Shown: positions 8,792 through 16,891 of the stretch, piece after piece
Layout of the letters: each line of letters begins with the position of its first letter
How positions within the stretch are numbered: the stretch's first letter is position 1
Assembly (NCBI GenBank): GCA_947626265.1
Contig: CANQRM010000010.1
Coordinates: 1 to 64,000 of the forward strand
Length of the DNA stretch: 64,000 bases
Source of the DNA: an uncultured Oscillospiraceae bacterium
GTDB taxonomy: Bacteria; Bacillota; Clostridia; Oscillospirales; Oscillospiraceae
Reading direction: 5' to 3'
Position numbers and translations under genes: made by a program
The notes under the pieces: generated by a model
What the model saw: only the letters and a program-made list of their open reading frames with translations
What the model was told of the DNA's origin: nothing
Databases searched by the model: none

Positions 8792-10981
8792 ATGCGTCTT
8801 GCCAATTTTCAACTGAAAGCCATTTCTGACTTGATGGAGGCAATGTCCGGCCAGGAGCAGGAGATCATCCTAAAAAGCTGCACGGGCAGCGGAAAAACCA
8901 TCATACTGACCCATTTCATGGATGAGTATGGCAAGAGCTTTTTGGGGAAAGTCTTTGTCTGGCTGACGCCCGGCAAAGGCGATCTGGAAGAGCAGAGCAA
9001 GGCCAAAATGGACAAGTATATCTACGGGAGCCATACAAAGCTGCTCGCCGATGTGATGACCTCCGGCTTTGAGGAGAATGACGCCTGTTTCATCAACTGG
9101 GAAAAGCTGACGAAAAAAGGCAATAACGCCTTGAAAGAGGGCGAGCGCACCAATTTCCTGGAGCATATACAGAAAGCCCAGAACAACGGCCTTTCCTTTG
9201 TTGTCATCGTGGATGAAAGCCATCAGAACGACACCGTGAAAGCGGCGGACATCCTCCAATTCTTTGCGCCGGAGAAGATCATCCGCTGTTCTGCCACGCC
9301 GAAAAACTATCCCAAGACTCATCTGATCGAGATCCCGGAAGAGGATGTTATCGCGGAAGGACTCATCAAGAAGCTGCTCATTATCAATGAGAACTTTGCT
9401 CAGACCATCCGTGTGGAGAATCAGATCAGCTATCTTTTGGAGAAAGCCCTGGACAAGCAGCACCAGTTGCACAGCGCGTTCCTGCAAAAGGAGGCCACTG
9501 TCAACCCGCTGATCGTCGTTCAGATACCCAACAAGAACGAGGTCATGCAGGACGAGATCGAACGGTGGTTCGAGGCGCGGGGCATTACATACGAAAATGG
9601 ACAGTTGGCCGTTTGGCTGTCCAAGAAGCATCAGAATCTGGAGGACATCGAGCAAAACGACGCGCCACAGGTCGCCGTCATCATTAAACAGGCGGTGGCC
9701 ACCGGCTGGGACTGCCCCCGCGCCCATATTCTGGTGAAGCTCCGGGACAACATGAGCGAGACCTTTGAGATACAGACTATTGGACGTATCCGTCGTATGC
9801 CGGAAGCGAAGCACTATGGGAGCGATCTGCTGGACAGTTGCTACCTTTACACGCTGGATGAGAGATTCACCGAGGGTGTCAAACTGAATCTTGGCAAAGG
9901 AGCTTTGGATGCTGCCACGATCTATCTGAAGCCGGAATTCAAGTCCGTCACGCTGACCAGTGAACAAAAGTCGGGCCTTACCATGGTGCGGGACGCCATG
10001 GCTGCTCTGGCAGCGATCGGACAGTATTTTGCCCAGACCTATCACACGGGGAGTTCGACGGCGGAGAATCGTACGCGGCTGGAGGCGGCAGACTATCTCT
10101 TTACAGAGGATATAGTGGATTACACAAAATCCGGCTCTGTCTCCACCCTGGACAAGGGCAAGATCGATGACTTGAACGATGTCAGCATTCGCACGGAGTT
10201 GAATACCCACGTTCATGGCCGGGAGTATCATCACCGCGTGGCGGAGATCGGCTTAAAAGTCGGGCTGGAGTATGCCCAGATCAATACCATCCTGCGCCGT
10301 CTGCTGGATAAGAATGTCCGCTATGCAAATAAGCTGCTGGCATTGGAGACACGGGAGGTATATGCGTTCGTCCTGAATAATGCACATCGGTTGAAAGACG
10401 ATATACGCAAGGCCATGGCGATCATGCTGGACCAACAGATCATCCACACGCCCAGCGTCACGACCGCGGAGTTCCATATCCCGCAAGCGTGCCTGTTCAC
10501 CTATGACACCACTGCAAAGTCCCAGGCAGAGATGGATAAAAACGTGTACGCGGGCTATCTTGCCTCGGCGGAGGTCCGATCTGCTTCGGAGAAAAAGTTT
10601 GAGCGTTTTTGTGAGACCTGCGACGCCGTGGAGTGGGTCTACAAGAACGGTGACAAGGGCGCGGAGTATTTTTCCATCGTGTATCAGGACAGCTTCGGCA
10701 AGCAAAAATCGTTTTTCCCGGATTACATCATCAGCATTCGCGGCGAGATGTGGATCATCGAGACGAAGGGCGGCTTTGACCGCACAGGCAAGAGCGAGGA
10801 CATCGACATCTTCTCCCCGCGGAAGTTTGAGGTCTTGAAGAATTATCTGGCAAAGTATGGCTTGCACGGCGGTTTCGTGCGGGAAGACAGGCAGAGCCAG
10901 GAGCTTTGCATCTGCATGGATGAGTATAGTGATGATATCAAGAGTGAGCATTGGAAGCTGCTGGCGGATGTTGTGGGGTGA
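8792..10981 (+). CDS. res: Type III restriction endonuclease helicase/nuclease (Res)
   Basis: A 729-residue ATP-dependent translocase-nuclease partner of Mod. It has Walker A TGSGKT (residues 31-36), a DESH helicase motif II near residue 140, a motif VI region (QTIGRIRRMPE), and a C-terminal PD-(D/E)xK nuclease formed by FPDYII (about 642) and WIIETKG (about 657). It is somewhat short for Res proteins (often 850-1000), but all core motifs are present. Confidence 0.93.
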   Translation: MRLANFQLKAISDLMEAMSGQEQEIILKSCTGSGKTIILTHFMDEYGKSFLGKVFVWLTPGKGDLEEQSKAKMDKYIYGSHTKLLADVMTSGFEENDACFINWEKLTKKGNNALKEGERTNFLEHIQKAQNNGLSFVVIVDESHQNDTVKAADILQFFAPEKIIRCSATPKNYPKTHLIEIPEEDVIAEGLIKKLLIINENFAQTIRVENQISYLLEKALDKQHQLHSAFLQKEATVNPLIVVQIPNKNEVMQDEIERWFEARGITYENGQLAVWLSKKHQNLEDIEQNDAPQVAVIIKQAVATGWDCPRAHILVKLRDNMSETFEIQTIGRIRRMPEAKHYGSDLLDSCYLYTLDERFTEGVKLNLGKGALDAATIYLKPEFKSVTLTSEQKSGLTMVRDAMAALAAIGQYFAQTYHTGSSTAENRTRLEAADYLFTEDIVDYTKSGSVSTLDKGKIDDLNDVSIRTELNTHVHGREYHHRVAEIGLKVGLEYAQINTILRRLLDKNVRYANKLLALETREVYAFVLNNAHRLKDDIRKAMAIMLDQQIIHTPSVTTAEFHIPQACLFTYDTTAKSQAEMDKNVYAGYLASAEVRSASEKKFERFCETCDAVEWVYKNGDKGAEYFSIVYQDSFGKQKSFFPDYIISIRGEMWIIETKGGFDRTGKSEDIDIFSPRKFEVLKNYLAKYGLHGGFVREDRQSQELCICMDEYSDDIKSEHWKLLADVVG

Positions 10982-11128
10982 ACAATAACCCCGCAATTCA
11001 ACCTATAATTAAAAAGCAGCGAACTCAAAGGTATCGCATAAATCCTTTTAGGCAATACGGAGTTAGCCTATCACTTGATGTAGATGTATTTGTATGTTAA
11101 GGTTGTGTATATGAATGGAGGTGAGCCT

Positions 11129-12166
11129 ATGTCATATACGGTTAAATCTACAGAAAAGTTAAGAAAGTATGGCTCTGATGCCGAGACAAAAGCATTACTC
11201 TATTTAATGAATTTCAGATTTGACAGTGATGAGATTTACTATTTTGTAGTTGATTTCTTTAATGATTTGACTGGTATGGATCGAATGGCCACCAACTTGT
11301 GGGATTTGCAATCAAAAGGTGCACATGGCGTTGGACCTAAAGCAATTGGTAGGGAACTCGTCACACTTTTCAAAAATTACATGAGCGATTTTCCATTTAA
11401 GGCTTATATCTTGTTTATAGGAAGCGTAAGTGAAGCGTTGAGGATAAATCCTCTGCTAAATGTATTTGATATTTCCAATATCAAAAGCAAAGCATATAAA
11501 TCAATTAAAGCCGGATTGGTTGAAGAAGGAAAATCGAAAGAATACATTGATGATTCAAACCTTACAGATGATAATATAGAAAGCTTTCTATCCAAAGTGA
11601 CCTTCGTGATAGATAATGATAGGAAGCCTAGTGAATATGTCAAAGAAATTATTAAACAACATCCTAACATAATACCAGAAGAAAATGTTCTTAATGCAAT
11701 ATTCAATGAAATCAGAAATGCTCAAGCAAACAAAAAGAACTCCGTTGTAGAAGGTGTAGTGATTGAAACAACTGACGAAGTGCTAAACTATTGTCGCCAT
11801 TTGACAAATAATGAGATTAGATTGATGACACTACAGCGTATCATCAATAGAGATCCATTGAATCAAAACCTTCCGTTATCCTTTGTGGACATTTACAATA
11901 CGTGGCCGCCTGAACAGCAGCGGGATATGCTTGAAGACTGCCAGAGCTCGTTGTGTCGAGCATTATTCAATAAGAATGCAGCAGATGGATTTTGGTTCCT
12001 GTTTGAGAATACATACCGCCTCATTATTAGTAATCCTACAGATGATGTACAGAGCTTGTTCATGCAATTGAGGGCTATTCCAAATTGTATTGATAGATGC
12101 CCAGATTTTGATGTGTTGTCACTTAAGTACTTTATCTCAGTTGTAAAGGATGGTATTCAGAAGTGA
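11129..12166 (+). CDS. Probable QxK nuclease (DUF4297/Cap4-like), effector of a two-gene system
   Basis: A 345-residue protein with an N-terminal region that looks like a restriction-type nuclease: FFNDLTG (Asp46) followed by LWDLQSKG (Asp59, Gln61, Lys63). This matches the D...QxK variant seen in DUF4297/Cap4 and Mrr-like nucleases. The last 150 residues form a separate helical domain. The start at 11129 has a GGAGGTG site; a longer frame from 11084 lacks one. The gene is clearly AT-richer than its neighbours, a sign of transfer. Its stop overlaps the start of the ATPase gene (GTGA), so the two act together. Nuclease assignment is by motif only. Confidence 0.55.
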   Translation: MSYTVKSTEKLRKYGSDAETKALLYLMNFRFDSDEIYYFVVDFFNDLTGMDRMATNLWDLQSKGAHGVGPKAIGRELVTLFKNYMSDFPFKAYILFIGSVSEALRINPLLNVFDISNIKSKAYKSIKAGLVEEGKSKEYIDDSNLTDDNIESFLSKVTFVIDNDRKPSEYVKEIIKQHPNIIPEENVLNAIFNEIRNAQANKKNSVVEGVVIETTDEVLNYCRHLTNNEIRLMTLQRIINRDPLNQNLPLSFVDIYNTWPPEQQRDMLEDCQSSLCRALFNKNAADGFWFLFENTYRLIISNPTDDVQSLFMQLRAIPNCIDRCPDFDVLSLKYFISVVKDGIQK

Positions 12167-13785
12167 AGATACTTAAAGTTGCAGTTGGAAATAGTTCTGA
12201 GGCGTATATTGAAAACAACTTCAAAGATGGTCTGAATGTTATTTCAAGCGACGACAACAACAAAGGAAAAACTATAATCATTCAAGCTATAATGTATGCA
12301 TTGGGGAATGAACCAACATTCCCAACATCTTTTCCTTATCAACACTATTATTACTATGTTGAGTTTGAAGAGAAGGAACAGATCATTAAAATATGTAGAT
12401 GCGGGAATGGATTTGTACTCAAGAATCAAGCGTCCATCATGGTTTTTGATAACGTTTCCGAATTGAAAAGATATTGGAGTAAAAATATTTCTCCACTCCC
12501 TACTATTATAAAAAATCAAATGGTGAGAATTGTTGATCCCGTACTCTATGTGCAAATGTTCTTTGTCGGACAGGATAAAAAGGATACATCCAATATAGCC
12601 AACAACAGTTTTTATAACAAACAAGATTTTATTGAGATGCTATATGCAATTGCTGGACTTGGGACGGCTCAGTTATCGCAAGGTCGAATTGATGAGATAA
12701 AAAGGGAGATTTCAACATTAACTGAAGAAAAGAAAGTACTATTGCAACAGTTCAAGATTCTCAAGTCTAAGAATACAGCGGTTGCTTATTTGAGTGCAGA
12801 AAGTGATCGCCTGGCATTTGGAGAGAAAGTTGCAAGTTTGGTAAAAGTACAAGCAAAGATTGAGGAGTTGCGTAAAGCTAGAAATATCGCTCATACTCGA
12901 ATGAGTAAATGGGAGAGCACAGTTAATGAGCTTAGATCCTTGAACCGCACTATTGACTGCGGCGAATTGAGGTGCATGGATTGTAATTCTACAAATATCT
13001 ATTTTAGCACAGGAAGCATTATGAAAACATCATATTCATTTGATGTCTCTACAGCTGAAATGAGAAATGAAATCATTGCTTCTATTTTGGATAAAATCGA
13101 TTCATATAAAGAAGAAATCGAACGCCTTTCATCTGAAATAAATAGAGAGCAAGAACATTTACAGTTGCTGATGAAAGATGAGAGCGTTTCCTTAGAATCA
13201 ATTGTTGCCTATAAAAAGGATATTTTTTCCGCCTCTGATGCTGAAAAGCGTATTAGTGAAATTGAAAAGTCAATCTCTTCCTTGAAAAGCCAGTTATTTG
13301 CCAATGAGGCATCTGTGACATCAACACAGGAGCAAAGAAATATACTGCTGTCTGCTATCATCACAAAAATGAATGAATTATACCAGCAGATTGATCCGGA
13401 AGGAAACCTTCATTTTTCAAGTTTATTTACTTTAAAGAACGAAGTGTACTCCGGTAGTGAAGCAACAGTTTTCCATTTTGTTAAGTTGTTCGCACTACAA
13501 GCTATCTTAATGCACGATTTTCCGATTGTGATTGACTCTTTTCGCGCAGAAGATCTTTCGACAAGTAAAGAGAATATTTCTCTTGGGATTGCGAAAGGTA
13601 TAAGTAATCAGGTAATACTTACAACAACGCTAAAAAAAGAAGAACAAGGAAAATATGATAAGGTGAAAGGCCTAAATCATATAGACTACCGTGAACATGC
13701 ACCAAGCAAAATATTAAATGGCAGATATGTTAAAGAATTTTCAGAATTATTATCTGGCTTATCACTTGAAATTAAGCGCGGATAA
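12163..13785 (+). CDS. SMC/Rad50-like ABC ATPase with Cys cluster, partner of the nuclease
   Basis: A 540-residue ATPase that starts at a GTG overlapping the previous stop. Walker A is atypical, SDDNNKGKT (Lys36), lacking the usual first Gly. Two coiled-coil arms (about 165-245 and 300-360) flank a cysteine cluster (Cys266, Cys271, Cys274) placed like a zinc hook. The C-terminal head has an ABC signature-like YSGSEAT (about 430) and Walker B IVIDSF (Asp458), with Ser where the catalytic Glu normally sits and Glu a few residues on. Such heads occur in SMC-like anti-phage proteins (Lamassu LmuB, ABC-3C, DUF2326). Assignment to a named system is not possible by eye. Confidence 0.7.
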   Translation: MKILKVAVGNSSEAYIENNFKDGLNVISSDDNNKGKTIIIQAIMYALGNEPTFPTSFPYQHYYYYVEFEEKEQIIKICRCGNGFVLKNQASIMVFDNVSELKRYWSKNISPLPTIIKNQMVRIVDPVLYVQMFFVGQDKKDTSNIANNSFYNKQDFIEMLYAIAGLGTAQLSQGRIDEIKREISTLTEEKKVLLQQFKILKSKNTAVAYLSAESDRLAFGEKVASLVKVQAKIEELRKARNIAHTRMSKWESTVNELRSLNRTIDCGELRCMDCNSTNIYFSTGSIMKTSYSFDVSTAEMRNEIIASILDKIDSYKEEIERLSSEINREQEHLQLLMKDESVSLESIVAYKKDIFSASDAEKRISEIEKSISSLKSQLFANEASVTSTQEQRNILLSAIITKMNELYQQIDPEGNLHFSSLFTLKNEVYSGSEATVFHFVKLFALQAILMHDFPIVIDSFRAEDLSTSKENISLGIAKGISNQVILTTTLKKEEQGKYDKVKGLNHIDYREHAPSKILNGRYVKEFSELLSGLSLEIKRG

Positions 13786-13802
13786 TTGTGTCAATATTTA
13801 AG

Positions 13803-13832
13803 AATCCGGGTTGACAACAGCCCGGATTTTGA
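13803..13832 (+). terminator. Palindrome AATCCGGG/CCCGGATT, terminator or operator
   Basis: Perfect 8-bp arms (13803-13810 and 13821-13828) with a 10-base loop and a short T run follow the ATPase gene. The loop begins with the -35 box of the next promoter, so the same bases may end one transcript and control the next. Confidence 0.55.
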
Positions 13833-13839
13833 TTATACT
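13811..13839 (+). promoter_or_regulatory. Strong consensus promoter of the XRE operon
   Basis: Perfect TTGACA (13811-13816) and TATACT (13834-13839) with 17-base spacing. The -35 box lies in the loop of a palindrome, a likely autoregulatory site for the XRE repressor encoded 31 bases downstream. Confidence 0.75.
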
Positions 13840-13869
13840 GGAACTACCATTCAGTAAGGTGGTCATGCT

Positions 13870-14226
13870 ATGAAGTTGCTTGGCAGCAGGTTGCGCACTT
13901 TGCGTGAGAGCATCGGGATGTCGCAGATCAAACTGGCGGAGGAAATCGGCTCCACACAATCCAGTATCAATCGCTATGAAAACGGACAGTCCGCGCCCCC
14001 TATCCGGTTGATGCGGAAGTACGCGGACTACTTTGATGTGTCTATGGACTACATCTACGGACGCTGTGATGATCCGCGAGGCAAGCTATATAGTGCCAAG
14101 CCTCCGGTGGCCGCGAATAACCCGGAATTGCGGAAGTTCATAGATATGTGCTTTGACCCGGAATCGCCTATGAATGAGAAACTCAAGGCCGCACTGCTTC
14201 AGATGTTGGAGGAGGAATCTACATGA
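13870..14226 (+). CDS. XRE-family transcriptional regulator
   Basis: A 118-residue repressor-type protein. Residues 5-60 form a Cro/CI helix-turn-helix (RLRTLRESIGMSQIKLAEEI and SSINRYENGQS). The C-terminal half is a short helical tail, perhaps for dimerization. It is the first gene of a three-gene operon with the DUF1016 nuclease and a serine recombinase, joined by a four-base overlap. It probably controls this operon through the palindrome around its promoter. Confidence 0.8.
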   Translation: MKLLGSRLRTLRESIGMSQIKLAEEIGSTQSSINRYENGQSAPPIRLMRKYADYFDVSMDYIYGRCDDPRGKLYSAKPPVAANNPELRKFIDMCFDPESPMNEKLKAALLQMLEEEST

Positions 14227-15227
14227 GCGAAGATTTAACTCCGAGAGCCGAATTTGACGAGATTATCTCGGTTATAGAGAATGCCCGGTATCGTGCGTTG
14301 AAGGTTGCCAATGCAGAACTAATCGGTATGTATTGGGAGATTGGCGCTTACGTCAGCAAAAAAGTGGCGTCTTCTGGGTGGGGCAAGAATGTAGTTAATG
14401 AATTCTCTGCCTTTCTCCGCAAGCGCTATCCTTCGGCAAAAGGTTTTTCACCCCAAAATGTCTGGCGGATGAAGCAGTTTTATGAAACGTACCAGGGAAA
14501 TGAAAAACTCTCACCACTGGTGAGAGAAATTTCGTGGACTAATAATTTGCTCATCCTGGCCGGTTGCAAATCGGACGAGGCACGAGAATTCTATCTAACG
14601 CTCTGTGCCCGCAATAACTATTCAAAGCGCGAGTTAGATCGTCAGATTAATAGCATGCTTTTTGAGCGGACAATGCTTTCTGATGCCAAAAACAAGGAGT
14701 TGTTCAAACGTAATGAGGGCTTGACAGCGCTGCGTGATGCCTACGTTTTTGAGTTTTTGGATATTTACGAACCATATAAAGAGCGTGATTTGCGAAAGAG
14801 TATTGTCGCTAATCTCCGGGATTTCATTCTTGAGTTCGGCAAAGATTTTACCTTTGTTGGCGAGGAATATCGTGTCCAAGTGGGTAACACGGACTTCTTT
14901 ATTGATCTTCTGTTCTATAACCGTGCCCTGTCCTGCCTTGTGGCCGTCGAGTTGAAAGTAGACAAGTTCCGACCAGAACATATGGGGCAGCTTGATTTCT
15001 ACTTGGAGGCGCTTGATCGTGACGTGAGAAAACCTAACGAAAATCCTAGTGTGGGTCTGATTCTCTGCACCGGCATGGACGATACCGTAGTTGAATATGC
15101 CCTTAGCAGGACTTTGTCGCCTACTATGGTTGCAGACTATACGCTCCATCTGCCCGATAAGAAGCTCCTGCAAGACAAACTGCGTGAAATAACAGATTTG
15201 GCAATGGAAGGCGGTGAGGACAAATGA
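14223..15227 (+). CDS. DUF1016 (YhcG-like) PD-(D/E)xK nuclease protein
   Basis: A 334-residue protein of the YhcG/DUF1016 group. It has the N-terminal winged-helix-like domain (YWEIGAYVSKK, GFSPQNVWRMKQFY) and a C-terminal PD-(D/E)xK nuclease domain with FFIDLLFYN and VAVELKVDKF around residues 220-245. These proteins often accompany restriction systems and mobile elements; their biochemical role is not settled. Four-base overlaps with both neighbours tie it to the XRE regulator and recombinase. Confidence 0.85.
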   Translation: MSEDLTPRAEFDEIISVIENARYRALKVANAELIGMYWEIGAYVSKKVASSGWGKNVVNEFSAFLRKRYPSAKGFSPQNVWRMKQFYETYQGNEKLSPLVREISWTNNLLILAGCKSDEAREFYLTLCARNNYSKRELDRQINSMLFERTMLSDAKNKELFKRNEGLTALRDAYVFEFLDIYEPYKERDLRKSIVANLRDFILEFGKDFTFVGEEYRVQVGNTDFFIDLLFYNRALSCLVAVELKVDKFRPEHMGQLDFYLEALDRDVRKPNENPSVGLILCTGMDDTVVEYALSRTLSPTMVADYTLHLPDKKLLQDKLREITDLAMEGGEDK

Positions 15228-16891
15228 AAGCGGTGATCTATGCCCGGTACTCGTCGGACAATCAGCGGGAAGAGAGCATAGAGGGACAGATACGCGAATG
15301 CAATGAGTATGCCGAGCGCAACGGGATCACGGTCCTGTGCAGCTATATCGACCGGGCGTTGTCCGCCCGCACCGCTGACCGGCCCGACTTCCAGCGAATG
15401 ATCCGGGACAGCGAAAAGGGCCTGTTCGACGTGGTGCTGGTGTGGAAGCTGGACCGTTTCTCCCGCGACCGCTACGACAGCGCACACTACAAGCACATCC
15501 TGAAAAAGAACGGCGTCAAGGTGCTGTCTGCCAAGGAGAATATATCCGAAGGGCCGGAGGGCATCATCCTGGAATCCATGCTGGAAGGCTACGCGGAGTA
15601 CTACTCGGCGGAGCTGTCGGAGAAGATCCACCGAGGCCAGAAGGAAAACGCCCTGAAATGCAAGAACAACGGCGGCTGGCGGGCATTGGGCTATACCGTA
15701 GACGCGGACGGTTCCTTCGTGATCGACCCTCTGACCGCGCCGATCGTCAAAGAGATATTCACCCGGTATGCCGACGGCGAGACGATCACGGACATTGCGC
15801 AGTCGCTCAATGACCGGGGTTTGACAACGACCCAGGGAAGACCATTCCGGTGTGCCACGGTGAGCATCATGCTGAAAAACCGGAAGTACATAGGCGAGTA
15901 CCGCTACGGCGGCGTGGTCGTGCCCAACGGCGTTCCGGCCATCATCGACGAGGAGACCTTTGCGCGGGTGCAGGAGCGGCTGGAGAAGAACAAGAAAGCT
16001 CCCGCTAAGGCGAAAGCTGTGGACGAGTATCTGCTGACCACGAAGCTGTTCTGCGGGACCTGCGGACGGCTGATGGTGGGCGAGAGCGGCACCAGCGGCA
16101 CGAAGGGCGTCAAGCATTATTACTACAAATGCGGCGGCGCGAAGCGGCACCTGGGATGCAAACGGAAAGCCGTCAAAAAACAGTGGATAGAACAGGCTGT
16201 CGTACTCTGCACAGTGAAGCGGGTGTTGCAGGATAGAGAGATTGAGCGCATTGCTGAGTCCATTGTAAAGCTGCAGGAGCAGGAGGACACGACCCTGCCA
16301 GTGCTGCGGCATCAGCTTCATGAGTGCGAAAAGGGCATAGAGAATATGCTCGACGCGATCCAGGCGGGAGTGCTCACATCATCCACCAAGGAGCGGCTGG
16401 ACAAGCTGGAGGCACAGCGGAATGACTTGAAGATCGCCATCCTGCAAGCGCAGATGCGAAGGCCCACATACACGAAAGAACAGATCGTTGGCTGGATCAG
16501 CCGGTTCAAGTATGGCAACGCCAACGACCCGGCCTATCAAAAGGGCATCATTGATACGTTTATCAACTCGGTCTACGTCTTTGACGATAAGCTGGTATTC
16601 ACCTTCAACTACCACGACGGGACGGAGACCATCACACTGCAAGAGATTGAAGAAGCGTTCGGTTCGGATTTAACGCAACATGCTCCACCACGTCAGAACG
16701 GCTCTGAGGATTCTGAGTGCTCGCAAGCGAGCCCTCATCATCGGTCAGAGCCGTTCTTCCTTTTCCGAAACGGGTCACGCTCAAGTCGCCTGCTCGGTTG
16801 CAAGCGCCCTCGCGACGGCTTTGTTTCGCTACCAACCCGTTTCGGGATACGAGGGAACGAATTGATACTACAAATGCGAGGTCAAATATGA
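15224..16891 (+). CDS. Large serine recombinase (second) with unusual C-terminal tail
   Basis: A 555-residue recombinase: catalytic serine in YARYSSDNQ (about residue 10), KLDRFSRDRYD motif, recombinase domain, zinc ribbon from about residue 275 (FCGTCGRLM, later KCGGAKRHLGC) and coiled coil. Recognisable similarity ends near position 16670. The last 70 or so residues come from a stretch with strong inverted repeats and look like read-through into an attachment or structured region, not a domain. The start overlaps the DUF1016 stop by four bases. It probably moves the defence block. Confidence 0.88.
   Translation: MKAVIYARYSSDNQREESIEGQIRECNEYAERNGITVLCSYIDRALSARTADRPDFQRMIRDSEKGLFDVVLVWKLDRFSRDRYDSAHYKHILKKNGVKVLSAKENISEGPEGIILESMLEGYAEYYSAELSEKIHRGQKENALKCKNNGGWRALGYTVDADGSFVIDPLTAPIVKEIFTRYADGETITDIAQSLNDRGLTTTQGRPFRCATVSIMLKNRKYIGEYRYGGVVVPNGVPAIIDEETFARVQERLEKNKKAPAKAKAVDEYLLTTKLFCGTCGRLMVGESGTSGTKGVKHYYYKCGGAKRHLGCKRKAVKKQWIEQAVVLCTVKRVLQDREIERIAESIVKLQEQEDTTLPVLRHQLHECEKGIENMLDAIQAGVLTSSTKERLDKLEAQRNDLKIAILQAQMRRPTYTKEQIVGWISRFKYGNANDPAYQKGIIDTFINSVYVFDDKLVFTFNYHDGTETITLQEIEEAFGSDLTQHAPPRQNGSEDSECSQASPHHRSEPFFLFRNGSRSSRLLGCKRPRDGFVSLPTRFGIRGNELILQMRGQI
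16695..16845. repeat. Nested inverted repeats within recombinase 3' end
   Basis: Two long palindromes lie side by side. AGAACGGCTCTGA at 16695-16707 pairs with 16745-16757 and encloses a GCTCGC-aa-GCGAGC hairpin (16719-16732). CCGAAACGGGT at 16765-16775 pairs with 16835-16845. Such structure within a supposed coding tail suggests a non-coding function, such as an attachment or recombination site or structured RNA. Confidence 0.7.

Noticed and set aside
16695-16845. Insertion sequence ends
   Set aside because: There is no transposase between or near the inverted repeats and no target duplication was seen.
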